A stretch of 64,000 nucleotides of DNA from JACQFZ01 sp045810625 (GTDB lineage: Bacteria > Pseudomonadota > Gammaproteobacteria > Acidiferrobacterales > Sulfurifustaceae): positions 62,001 to 126,000 of the forward strand of contig JBJMVQ010000044.1 of assembly GCA_045810625.1 (NCBI GenBank), read 5' to 3'. How positions within the stretch are numbered: position 1 is the first letter of the stretch; the number at the start of each line of letters is the position of its first letter. The translations under genes were made by a program, and so were the position numbers. This document shows, piece after piece, positions 1-8,320 of this stretch. The notes beneath the pieces are model-generated. The model saw only the letters and a program-made list of their open reading frames with translations, was not told the DNA's origin and made no database searches.

Positions 1-345
1 TTTGGCACTCCAGTAGGCGACGCTGTGAGCAGTACGGGCGATCGCAAAGCCTACGAAGTAGATCCACGCGCCTGGCGGCCAGCACCCGAGCAGTACATAG
101 GCCGTCGCCAGAGCAAGGAAGAACGGCACGTTCTCGAGATCGTTGTTCCAGATTGCGCGCAGTCGGACCATTTCTTCGGAGTGCGTTTTGAACGGCGTGC
201 GGAAGAACCCTTTGTCCTCGGGCGCGGCAACCTCTCCCGTGCGTGCTCCCACCCGCGCCTGGCATATCGCGGTTGTCGTTGCTTTGACGAAGAAAATGAC
301 GCAGACGAAACCGTAAGCGCCCAAGCCGTGCTCACTCGACGACAT
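1..345 (-). CDS. MAPEG family membrane protein (partial, runs off left edge)
   Basis: Reading leftward from an ATG at 345 gives 115 codons without a stop up to the window edge. The translation begins MSSSEHGLGAYGFVCVIFF, followed by a loop containing TPFKTHSEEMVRLRAIWNND and then LENVPFFLALATAYVLLG. A hydrophobic first helix, an Arg/Glu-rich loop and an N-D-L-E-N-x-x-P-F-F segment are the hallmarks of the MAPEG family (microsomal glutathione transferase / prostaglandin E synthase type, small four-helix membrane proteins). The C-terminal helices lie outside the window. The gene is divergent from the GlxA-type regulator at 444. The substrate is unknown. Confidence 0.82.
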   Translation of the reverse strand, partial: MSSSEHGLGAYGFVCVIFFVKATTTAICQARVGARTGEVAAPEDKGFFRTPFKTHSEEMVRLRAIWNNDLENVPFFLALATAYVLLGCWPPGAWIYFVGFAIARTAHSVAYWSAK

Positions 346-443
346 GCGTGCCCCCCAGACTGCGTCGGTGGCAGGAAATCTAGCAGACCGTCGCTTGATA
401 TAGCGGTTGCGCTTTTGACATTGTTCGTGCAAATTCGGACATC

Positions 444-1478
444 ATGAGGACGAAGGCGCCGGTACACGTCGGTATCCTGATCAACGACGGAGTGGTGCTT
501 CTCGAGGCAGCTGCCGTCGCCGAAGCACTGCGGTTCGCCAATCGGGTCGCCGATCGGCGCAGAGAGGCGGTACCGTTCTTGCTCACCTTTGTACACGCCG
601 GACGGCGTGCGGTATCGAGCTTAAGCGGGCTGCACGTGCTACCGGGGAACAGATCCGGGCGCAAACTGGATGTGCTCGTTGTTCCCGGGTTCGACTTTTC
701 GGGGCGACGTCAGCTGCCCGCTCGGCTAAACGCTCTCTCCGATTCAATCGCCACGATTCGCCGAGAAGCCAAGCATGCGTCCATATGGAGTATTTGTAGC
801 GGCGCTTTTCTAACGGCAGAAGCGGGTCTCTTGGATGGTCGATGCGCGACGACGACTTGGTGGTTAGGTGGGTTGTTCGCTAACCGCTATCCGACAGTGA
901 AGCTGAAATTGGATCAGGCGATCGTCGAGGACGGTGCCCTCATCACGAGCGGTGCGGTCGCGGCAAGTTTTCAGGTTGCCGTCCGACTGATCGATCGCAT
1001 GGCTTCTCCCGAACTCGCCCGCACGGTGGCTCGACTGATGCTGCTCGATACCGGCCCTACCCTGCAATCACCTTTCATGCAGACGAGCAACGCGGGCGTC
1101 TATTCGGGCATTCTCGAGGATCTGCGCAAGTCGGGCACGGATGAGCTTATCGTCAAGGCGTGCACTCTGATGGCCAAGCGGATGCACGAGCCGTTTCGAA
1201 TAGAAACTCTCGCAGAGAGACTGCACGTTACGAGTCGCACGCTTCTGCGTCGTTTTCGAAGAGCCACCGGCGTAACACCACTCGCCTACCTGCAGTCTGT
1301 TCGCCTGGAACGCGCTCGAGCGCTGCTGGAGACAACGGGAATCCCAATCAAGCAGGTGATGGAGCGAGTCGGTTACGTTGATGAGAGCGCTTTCCGGCGT
1401 CTGTTCCGGCGCGAGGTCGGCATATCGATGACAGATTACCGCCGACGTTTTGGATTCCGAGCGGCCTCGAAACGATAA
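444..1478 (+). CDS. GlxA-family AraC-type transcriptional regulator
   Basis: A 344-residue protein. Residues about 5-185 form a DJ-1/PfpI-like (class I glutamine amidotransferase-like) domain with the nucleophile-elbow Cys at 118 in SICSGAFLTAEAGLLDG. Residues about 235-335 form an AraC-type double helix-turn-helix (ETLAERLHVTSRTLLRRFRR, then VMERVGYVDESAFRRLFRRE). This architecture is that of GlxA/FtrA/CdhR regulators, which respond to small metabolites and usually activate a nearby catabolic gene. A TTGACA hexamer at 415-420 lies shortly upstream, and no clear Shine-Dalgarno precedes the ATG. It is divergent from the MAPEG gene, which is a candidate target. The effector cannot be inferred. 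Confidence 0.9.
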   Translation: MRTKAPVHVGILINDGVVLLEAAAVAEALRFANRVADRRREAVPFLLTFVHAGRRAVSSLSGLHVLPGNRSGRKLDVLVVPGFDFSGRRQLPARLNALSDSIATIRREAKHASIWSICSGAFLTAEAGLLDGRCATTTWWLGGLFANRYPTVKLKLDQAIVEDGALITSGAVAASFQVAVRLIDRMASPELARTVARLMLLDTGPTLQSPFMQTSNAGVYSGILEDLRKSGTDELIVKACTLMAKRMHEPFRIETLAERLHVTSRTLLRRFRRATGVTPLAYLQSVRLERARALLETTGIPIKQVMERVGYVDESAFRRLFRREVGISMTDYRRRFGFRAASKR

Positions 1479-1774
1479 CGTTCGTCGAGCGCTTCCGGCT
1501 AAAGACGTGATACGCGACGGCATCCCATGGGTTATGAATGCCGATGAAGAGCAGCGGCAGTTGCTGCGGCGAGCACGCCAAACAGGGCGGCGCGCATAGA
1601 CGATCGTGCGCACGGCGCACGCCGCGCTCGCGACGCCCCGTTGATTTGTACCCTGGTTTAGATTGCAGCTCCGAACCCGGCGACAATCAGGCGGCCGGAG
1701 GTCCAAACACATTCGATTGCTTGAGTCCGCGCGGCTATTGATGACCGGCGTGCAAGCCGAGAAAAAGGTCGTTG

Positions 1775-3481
1775 TTATTCCGGCGACCCTACGGCATCCG
1801 TTCGCGCCGCCTTGAAGAATCGTTCCAGCTCTTCCATGTTGACGGGTTTGAGCATGTGGTGGTCGCAACCCGCCTCGCGCGAACGCCGTTGATCGTTCGC
1901 CCGTCCGTAACCGCTCAACGCAATGATCAGCACATCTTTGCCGCCCGGCAGTGCGCGAAGGCGCGAGGCGAGCTCGTAGCCGCTCATACTCGGCATGCCG
2001 AGATCTAGTACGACTACTTGTGGCCGATACTCGGCCCCAACAGCCAGGGCGGAGATGCCGTCGTAGCGGATGCGGACGTCATGCTTATGAAGACGCAGCA
2101 GGACCGCGAGACTGTCAGCCGCATCTCGATTGTCGTCAACGACGAGAATACGCAGCCGACGCGGCGTATCGGCCCGTTTCGCCGGTTCGGTTGCGCGCAC
2201 GGGCGGGACTTGGTGTCGCGGCAAGCGCACCACGAATTCGCTTCCCAAGCCACGCCCGGCACTGTAGGCCTCCACCGTGCCACCATGCAGCCGCATGAGG
2301 GTTCTCGCAAGCGACAACCCGATGCCCAGTCCGCCGCGGGCGCGCCCGAGAGAGGAATCCACTTGCATGTACATCTCAAAAAGGCGCGGCAGGATCTCGG
2401 GAGCGATGCCGACGCCATCGTCGCGCACCCTTATAGCAACTGTTCTGGCTTCACGCTCGACGGCGACGCAAAGATGACCGCCCTCGGGAGTATATTTCGT
2501 GGCGTTGTTCAAGAGATTCGTTATGACTTGCGCAAGCCGCGTGGCGTCCGCCTCCACGTAGAGCGGTTTTTCCGGAAGCGTCACGGTAAGCGCGTGACGC
2601 GAAGCGTCGATGAGCGGCCGGCTTGCCTCGATTGCGCTTTGTACGATCGCGCGCACGTCGAGCCGCTCGGTTTTGAGCGCCAATTGACGGCGGTTGATTC
2701 GCGCTGCATCGGACAAGTCGTCAATCAACCGGGTCATGTGTTTCAGTTGACGTTGTAGAACGCCGCGGGCTTGTTTTTCGTTCTCGGGCGTGGCGCCCTC
2801 CCGGCCCAAGTAAAAGACGGCGTTGTACATCGGCGCGAGCGGGTTGCGCAGCTCATGCGCCAGCGTCGCCAAAAACTCGTCCTTGCGGCGGTCCGCCTCT
2901 TTAGCGGCGGCTAGCGCGTTGAGCATCTGATAGGCGGCGGAGGCGAACTTCGCGAGATCGGCGATGAGGCGGCCGTCTTCGGCATCGAATTGGCACCGCT
3001 GATCATGGGCCGCCACCCAAACGGCGCCGACGGGGACGCCACCGACGTGAAATGGAACGAAGAGCGCTTCGGTGATTCGCGGCTCGACCGTCGCGAAATA
3101 CGTAAAGCATCGCTGTGGCTCCGATATCAGCTGCGGCGCATTCCGGTCGAGCACCACGCCGCACGGGCTAAAGTCGCGCGGCGTCGTCCCTTCGATATGT
3201 CGGGCCATGGCGCCGGCGAGCGCACGCCAGCGAAAAATTTTTTCGCCGTCTTCTTCCTCGAGAATGCTTACGCCGGCGGAGCCCGCCTGGCACAGTTCCA
3301 ACGCCGCCTCGGCAAGCCGTTGGAGGATCAGGGCCGGGGAGCTGCTCATTTCCTGTGCCAACGCGAGCAGCGCTGCGCTCTCGGCTTCGTAGTTCGGGAC
3401 GCGCGCGGGCCGCCAACTCAGCAGCTCGGTCGTGATGACCGATTGCAAGTCGGCAACCTGTTCGGACTGTCCTTGGCCCAT
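1775..3481 (-). CDS. GAF-domain hybrid sensor histidine kinase with C-terminal receiver
   Basis: About 568 residues from the ATG at 3481, which has GAGGTG six bases upstream; a GTG at 3499 would add six residues. The order is a GAF-like sensor (about residues 40-180), HisKA with the phosphoacceptor His in DEFLATLAHELRNPLAPM, a HATPase_c domain (N-box TNLLNNATKYTPEGG, G-box DDGVGI and GLGIGLSLARTLM), and a receiver domain with acidic pair VVDDN and acceptor Asp in VVLDLGMP. No membrane helix is evident, so it is probably a cytoplasmic sensor. It lies downstream of and co-directional with the KaiC-like/receiver operon, about 210 bp away, and may act with it. The signal is unknown. Confidence 0.9.
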   Translation of the reverse strand: MGQGQSEQVADLQSVITTELLSWRPARVPNYEAESAALLALAQEMSSSPALILQRLAEAALELCQAGSAGVSILEEEDGEKIFRWRALAGAMARHIEGTTPRDFSPCGVVLDRNAPQLISEPQRCFTYFATVEPRITEALFVPFHVGGVPVGAVWVAAHDQRCQFDAEDGRLIADLAKFASAAYQMLNALAAAKEADRRKDEFLATLAHELRNPLAPMYNAVFYLGREGATPENEKQARGVLQRQLKHMTRLIDDLSDAARINRRQLALKTERLDVRAIVQSAIEASRPLIDASRHALTVTLPEKPLYVEADATRLAQVITNLLNNATKYTPEGGHLCVAVEREARTVAIRVRDDGVGIAPEILPRLFEMYMQVDSSLGRARGGLGIGLSLARTLMRLHGGTVEAYSAGRGLGSEFVVRLPRHQVPPVRATEPAKRADTPRRLRILVVDDNRDAADSLAVLLRLHKHDVRIRYDGISALAVGAEYRPQVVVLDLGMPSMSGYELASRLRALPGGKDVLIIALSGYGRANDQRRSREAGCDHHMLKPVNMEELERFFKAARTDAVGSPE

Positions 3482-3691
3482 CGGTGTCACCTCGTCCACG
3501 TGCTCGTGGTGTGGCGCAGTGATCGGCTGCGGGGAGGTCTAAGGAGGGATCTGGGAGAACAGGACCAGTAGTTATTTTAAGGTAATACCCTTTCCCGAGT
3601 CCAATTGACGACGCGTGCAAATAGCCGCGAAAACGAGCACTCAGCAGGAGCGCGGCGCCTCGGTACCTTTGATATCCAGAACAAACAACGT

Positions 3692-4048
3692 CTAAGCCCG
3701 TCCATCCAAAAGCATGCGAATGTCGAGGAGCAGTGAGTGAAGATCGGCAGGTTTGCGAATGAACACGTCCCAATACCTGTTTTCTGCTGACGGAATAGCT
3801 GAACTGGACAAGATGATAGGAATGGTTTGCGTTTCTTCATGGCGACGCAGCTCGCGGCATAGCGCAATGCCGTTGAGAACCGGCATCATCATATCGGAGA
3901 TGATCAGGTCCGGCCGCTGTTGCCGGACGCGCTTCAACGCCTCTTCGCCGTTCAGGGCGGTCATGACCTCATAGCCTTCCAACTCCAAGATGAAGCGAAA
4001 CGTATCGACGATGTCGACTTCGTCGTCGACGACAAGGAGTACCGTCAT
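3692..4048 (-). CDS. Single-domain response regulator (receiver only)
   Basis: A 118-residue protein that is entirely a receiver domain. The acidic pair is in VVDDEVDIVD, the phosphoacceptor Asp in LIISDMMMP, and the conserved Lys in FIRKPADL. There is no output domain, so it should act by protein-protein contact or as a phosphorelay intermediate. Its ATG overlaps the stop codon of the KaiC-like gene in an ATGA arrangement (4045-4048), showing translational coupling. The co-directional hybrid histidine kinase downstream is a plausible phosphodonor or acceptor. Confidence 0.9.
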   Translation of the reverse strand: MTVLLVVDDEVDIVDTFRFILELEGYEVMTALNGEEALKRVRQQRPDLIISDMMMPVLNGIALCRELRRHEETQTIPIILSSSAIPSAENRYWDVFIRKPADLHSLLLDIRMLLDGRA

Positions 4049-5550
4049 TTCCGCCGTCGGCGCGCGCCGCCCCGGTTCGTCTTGTTCTCGTTTTCCGGTC
4101 CGTCCGAGCGGACTCGCGCGCGCCCCGTGAGAATGGCCTCCGCGCTTTCGAACGACGACTCCACGAATATGCCTTTATCATTGATCACGAACTCACGAAT
4201 CGCCGAGTCGTACGGACTGTCGCGCAGCTTCATGATCGAAATCAGGCGATAGAGCTGCGAACGAAGCTCCACTTGGCGGAGGTATATGATGTTTTCGACC
4301 AGCGGATGGAGCGGACTTTGGACATCGGGCGCAAAGAGCGGCAGTTCTTCCGTAACGACGGTCGTGACGTTCAGCGCGCGTAGCTCGGTCATGAGCGCCG
4401 TCAGGAACCGCACCAAGCGCTCGGGGTAAGCGGTCGCTTCCCGAAAGCCACCGATCCCGTCGATGAAGAGCCGCCGGACCTTTCGACGTTTGACCGCGTC
4501 CATTAGCTTATACGCGAGCTGGTCGACGATCTGCTCCAGCGCCGGTTGCCAAATAACTTCGAGCGCACCCGAGTCGACGGCCTCTCGCAGCGGCAGGCCG
4601 ACGCCGGCCGCTTTCGTGAGCAACGCCTCACGTGGCTCGTAAAACCCGAAATGAAGGCTCGGCTCGCCGTTGCGCGCTCCCTCGACCAGGAAGTGAAGCC
4701 CGAGCAACGTCTTGCCCGTGCCCGGCGAGCCGATGAGAGTCGTGACCGACGTCCGCAGGACGCCGCCGCGCAGCATGTCATCGAGCTTGCCAACATTGAA
4801 CTTGAGGCGCGACCCATCAGGGCTGAACGTCGTTTCGGCGAGGGTCGGCAAACTTTCGAAACGAGGAAAGACGGTCAGCCCCTCCTCGGTAATGATAAAC
4901 GCGTGTCGGCCGGGGAGCTGACTGGCGGCGCGGATTTTGTGCACTGCGAGCTCGCGCACCATTTGCATGCCAACGCTGCGCCGGTCGAGCTCAATGAGTC
5001 CATCGATTAGCGTATGTTCCGGGCGCGTTTCGTCCGCCTCGTACGGCGACAACAAGAGCATCGTGCATCCGGACGACATCGCAAATGTATTCAGCCGATG
5101 AACGAAACCGATGAGATCAAGCTCGACTTGCTGGACCTCGCGAGCCGCGCGAAAGCCATCGATCACGAGAAAGTACGGTTTGTGCGTCTGCACTTCGCGG
5201 GCGAGCATTTCAAACAGCCGCGAGCGGCCGCCGTTGGTGAGGTCGCCATAACCGCTGAGGAGGAAGAAACCGCGGCCGAGCTGACGGCTGTCAAAAAACC
5301 GCATGGTGCTCAGATGGCCGATGAGTTTCCCATGCGTTTCGGCGATGAGCGTGACGTAGACGACCTTCTCGCCCCGCTTTATCAGGCTGAAACAAATTTG
5401 GCTGGCCAAAATTGTCTTGCCGCTTCCCGGTGCCCCTTCGAGTAGATAGAGTCCACCCTTTAGGAGACCGCCGCCGAGCACTTTATCCAAACCCGGGACG
5501 TCGGTCGGCCATCGTACGAGCTCTTTCGGCTGAGCCTCGTCTTCGCTCAT
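4045..5550 (-). CDS. KaiC-like double-domain RecA/RAD55-family ATPase
   Basis: 501 residues with two KaiC-type RecA-fold ATPase halves. The first Walker A is GAPGSGKT (about residues 39-46) with Walker B FLVIDGF near 131. The second Walker A is GSPGTGKT (about 274-281) with Walker B LFIDGIGGF. The length matches cyanobacterial KaiC. Aligning the C-terminal half to Synechococcus KaiC from memory, the stretch SPLHPLVENIIYLRQVE replaces the segment with phosphosites Ser431/Thr432, putting His and Pro there. Clock-type autophosphorylation is therefore unlikely. No kaiA or kaiB gene is nearby. GGAGG lies nine bases before the ATG. It is coupled to the receiver gene downstream. Non-cyanobacterial KaiC homologues are linked to stress signalling; the role here is inference. 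Confidence 0.92.
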   Translation of the reverse strand: MSEDEAQPKELVRWPTDVPGLDKVLGGGLLKGGLYLLEGAPGSGKTILASQICFSLIKRGEKVVYVTLIAETHGKLIGHLSTMRFFDSRQLGRGFFLLSGYGDLTNGGRSRLFEMLAREVQTHKPYFLVIDGFRAAREVQQVELDLIGFVHRLNTFAMSSGCTMLLLSPYEADETRPEHTLIDGLIELDRRSVGMQMVRELAVHKIRAASQLPGRHAFIITEEGLTVFPRFESLPTLAETTFSPDGSRLKFNVGKLDDMLRGGVLRTSVTTLIGSPGTGKTLLGLHFLVEGARNGEPSLHFGFYEPREALLTKAAGVGLPLREAVDSGALEVIWQPALEQIVDQLAYKLMDAVKRRKVRRLFIDGIGGFREATAYPERLVRFLTALMTELRALNVTTVVTEELPLFAPDVQSPLHPLVENIIYLRQVELRSQLYRLISIMKLRDSPYDSAIREFVINDKGIFVESSFESAEAILTGRARVRSDGPENENKTNRGGARRRRK

Positions 5551-5956
5551 TTAGAAGGCCTCCCGTCGTGAGACGACTAAGGCGTTGCGCGAGAGAGAAA
5601 TCAGTGCTGCGCCGGTAAGGCACGATGCGATGATGGTAGGAATTGCCACTCGCGCTTGCCGAGAATCAAGCATAGCGCGTCGCGTCCGTACGCACACCGG
5701 GCAGTTATCCGCTCAGGCAAAGTCGCTGGCTGCCTAGTCTTTGCTCTCTATACCCTTTTTGCAAGCGACAGCGGAACGACGATCATGCTGTATTGTGTTA
5801 TGAGAAGGTGCGCCAAGCCCGCAACGGCTGTGCGTTCTGCGGTTTGCCTCGTCGATGTTGATAACTGCAAGCAGTAAATGACCCGCCCGTCCACCGGCGA
5901 ACACGCGGCCGATGCGATTCTGTGCCAACCGTGTGGTAAAACCGTAAACGCGGAAG
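5551..5956. other. Gene-free stretch upstream of the KaiC-like gene
   Basis: About 400 bases between the KaiC-like gene start and the hydrolase remnants. It contains a short hairpin (GTCGT-GAG-ACGAC) just upstream of the KaiC ribosome-binding site. I see no supportable coding region, RNA gene or repeat otherwise. The KaiC-operon promoter must lie at its left end. Confidence 0.5.
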
Positions 5957-6193
5957 CTACGATCGAACGTAACTGTCGATCTCGCGAATAGCTTCGGCGA
6001 ACGCGTGCGGCGCTTCCTGCGGCAGATTGTGGCCGATGCCGCCCGTAATAACCCGGTGCGCGTATTTGCCCAAAAAATTTCTTGGCATAGGCGCTCGCGT
6101 CCACAGAACTGATGTCCCAAACTGGGCAACAGCAATAGTTATCATCGCAGTCCCCATAAAGCGCCGGCGATCGAGGTTGATTGCTTCGGACAT
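5957..6193 (-). pseudogene. Tat-signal alpha/beta hydrolase with internal deletion
   Basis: An open 78-codon frame joins two parts of one family. It starts with a twin-arginine signal (MSEAINLDRRRFMGTAMITI) and passes directly into a C-terminal hydrolase segment, HRVITGGIGHNLPQEAPHAF. The motif GGxGHNxPQEAP carries the catalytic His of a Tat-exported alpha/beta hydrolase family that is normally about 300 residues. The nucleophile elbow and the whole core are missing, so the product cannot be an active hydrolase. An in-frame internal deletion is the simplest explanation. It lies directly downstream of a second decayed hydrolase on the same strand. Confidence 0.7.
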
Positions 6194-6220
6194 TTGTCTC
6201 TCTCCAATGTGATTCCCACC

Positions 6221-6615
6221 CTAGTTAGCGGCCGCGGCGTGCTCGATGAGTTTTCGCCACGGCGTCCGGAGTGAGAAACCATCGCCACGTGCGATGCACC
6301 CGCTACGGCGACCGTCTCCTTCGAGCCGGCGCGCTTCGCCATGAATGAGTGGGCCGCCGCCGGAATGTTCAAGTCGCGGCTGCCATAGATGAACCAGGAC
6401 GGTGGACTTTCATGCCGGCGTACCGGCAGCCTCGTTGAACGCGGCTTTCCTGACCGCCCGCTGCGTACCGGCCCGCAGCTTCGCGTCTGCGTCGGACACA
6501 TCCGCGGCAAACTGTGCGTGAAACTTGTCCTGCTGGATAAGTGCGGTGATCAACAACAGGCGTGCGAGGTACCCGGGGGCGAGCACGATCATGTCATAGC
6601 CTCCTTGCCCCGAGG
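6221..6615 (-). pseudogene. Frameshifted C-terminal remnant of an alpha/beta hydrolase
   Basis: Pieces of one hydrolase are spread over different minus-strand frames. IQQDKFHAQFAADVSDADAK occurs in one frame. After a frameshift near 6410-6420 come PSWFIYGSRDLNIPAAAH and ASHVAMVSHSG, containing the acid-residue strand and the catalytic His region. Two further single-base shifts near 6240-6270 would restore an ending AKLIEHAAAAN and a TAG stop at 6221-6223. The N-terminal half with the nucleophile serine is not recognisable upstream. Multiple shifts plus truncation indicate real decay more than sequencing error. Confidence 0.7.
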
Positions 6616-6877
6616 AAAAGGCGCTCACACGTGAGCGCCGCGCATCTCTCCGCCTGTGCTGCTCCATTGCCTCATGCCATACGTCATCGCCGGCATGGAG
6701 ATAGATCTTTGTCACGTCCAGATTTGCGGGACGAGCGCATGTGGTTTGTCCGTGCGCTGCGTTTCTACTGACGCGGCCGCCCACCATCCGAAACCATGCC
6801 GTACGACGTACGGAATTGCGGTCCGCTCGCCTGCCGCATAAACTGCCGCGGCATTCGTAGGGTTAAAAGGACAGGGC

Positions 6878-7843
6878 ATGATGAAGCGCGTTTTTGCCTG
6901 CATTGCCGCCGTTGTGATGTTGCTCGCCGCCATCGGCGCGGAGGCGGCGTATCCGGAGCGGCCCATCACCATGATCGTGCCTTGGGGCGCCGGCGGCGGC
7001 ACCGACGCGGTGGCGCGCATGCTGGCCGTCCTCATGGAGAAGGATCTCGGCCAGCCGGTGAACGTCGTGAACCGCACCGGCGGATCGGGCGTCGTCGGTC
7101 ACCATGCGCTCGCCTCGGCCGCGCCGGACGGCTACACGATCGGCATGCTCACGATCGAGATCGGCATGATGCATCACCTGAAACTCACGGCCCTCGACAG
7201 CACCGCGTACACGCCGCTCGCGCTCGTGAACGGCGATCCAGCCGCGGTGCTGGTGCGCGCCGACGCGCCGTACCGAACGCTGAACGAGTTGGTTGCGGCG
7301 ATCAAAGCCAACCCCGGAAAGCTCAAGGCGTCCGGCGGCGGTCAGGGCAATATCTGGCAGCTCGCGATGGCCGGGCTGCTGAACAATCTAAAGGTCGATT
7401 CCAAGGCGCTGCCGTGGGTACCGTCGAACGGGGCGGCGCCGGCGCTGAACGATCTCGTGGCCGGCGGCATCGCGGTAGTGCCGTGCTCGCTGCCGGAAGC
7501 GCGCGCGCTCATCGAGGCAGGCAAGGTGCGTAGTCTCGCGGTGATGGACGCGCAACCGTCCGCCCTCTTCCCCCACGTGCCGACCGTAAAGCAGGCGACC
7601 GGCCGCGACTGGGTTGTCGTCGGCTGGCGCGGCGTCGCCGCGCCGAAAGGGATTCCCGCGCCGGTGCAGCAGCGACTGGTCACCGCGTTGAAGAACGCGC
7701 ACGCGAGCGCGGCGTTTCGCGATTTCATGCGCGCGCGCGGCTATGCGATGCTCTGGCAGGGTCCCGACGAGTTCGGGAAGTTCATGGCGCAGTCGGACCG
7801 CGATCTCGGCCGGATGCTGCGCGCGTTCGGTATCGTGAACTAG
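6878..7843 (+). CDS. tctC: Tripartite tricarboxylate transporter periplasmic binding protein (TctC family)
   Basis: 321 residues with a Sec signal peptide ending near AIGAEA, then AYPERPITMIVPWGAGGGTD, the signature start of Bug/TctC binding proteins. It also carries the family's GG-S-G-V-V-G-H-H-A and APDGYTIGML segments and ends in the usual EFGKFMAQSDRDLGRML-type helix. It delivers a carboxylate or similar small solute to the TctA/TctB membrane complex. It is the first gene of tctC-tctB-tctA with a 7-base gap to tctB. No tctDE two-component genes lie next to it. The ligand cannot be read from sequence. Confidence 0.93.
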   Translation: MMKRVFACIAAVVMLLAAIGAEAAYPERPITMIVPWGAGGGTDAVARMLAVLMEKDLGQPVNVVNRTGGSGVVGHHALASAAPDGYTIGMLTIEIGMMHHLKLTALDSTAYTPLALVNGDPAAVLVRADAPYRTLNELVAAIKANPGKLKASGGGQGNIWQLAMAGLLNNLKVDSKALPWVPSNGAAPALNDLVAGGIAVVPCSLPEARALIEAGKVRSLAVMDAQPSALFPHVPTVKQATGRDWVVVGWRGVAAPKGIPAPVQQRLVTALKNAHASAAFRDFMRARGYAMLWQGPDEFGKFMAQSDRDLGRMLRAFGIVN

Positions 7844-7850
7844 CCGCGAC

Positions 7851-8318
7851 GTGCTGAAACTGAACGACGCAGTCGTCGGCGCGGCTTTACTTGCGCTTGC
7901 GCTGGCGGTGCTCTGGAACGTGCAGAGCTTTCCGGCGATTCCCGGGCAGCCGATCGGCGCGGGCGCATTTCCCGGCGTGATCGCCGCGTTGATCGCGGTC
8001 GGGGCTGTGGTGCTGATGGCGCGCGGTGTGCGCGCGAGCGCGCCCTGGGCGGCGTTCACGCCCGCGATGCGCGCACCGCGTGCTTGGCTCGCGCTCGCCG
8101 TTACGATCGGCGGCTCGCTGTTTTACATCTTTGCCGCTGACACGCTCGGCTTCCTGATTTGCGGCAGCGTGTTTCTGCTCGTGCTGATGCTCGTGCTGCG
8201 CGTGCGACTGGCGACGGCGCTCATCGCCGCGCCGCTCGCCACCGCGTGCTTACATTTTGCGTTCTACAAGCTGCTGCGTGTGCCGCTGCCCTGGGGCGGG
8301 CTGCCGGTGTTGTATTAG
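7851..8318 (+). CDS. tctB: Tripartite tricarboxylate transporter small membrane subunit (TctB family)
   Basis: 155 residues with four predicted hydrophobic helices, beginning at a GTG seven bases after the tctC stop. Length and topology (helix, IPGQPIGAGAFPGVIAALIA-like loop, then three helices) fit TctB, the poorly conserved small subunit of the TctABC secondary transporter. Position between tctC and tctA supports the call strongly. The stop is two bases before the tctA ATG. Confidence 0.88.
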   Translation: MLKLNDAVVGAALLALALAVLWNVQSFPAIPGQPIGAGAFPGVIAALIAVGAVVLMARGVRASAPWAAFTPAMRAPRAWLALAVTIGGSLFYIFAADTLGFLICGSVFLLVLMLVLRVRLATALIAAPLATACLHFAFYKLLRVPLPWGGLPVLY

Positions 8319-8320
8319 CG

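Noticed and set aside
4045..5550. KaiC homologue as evidence for a circadian clock
   Set aside because: kaiA and kaiB are absent here and the phosphorylation sites appear lost, so a clock is not supported.
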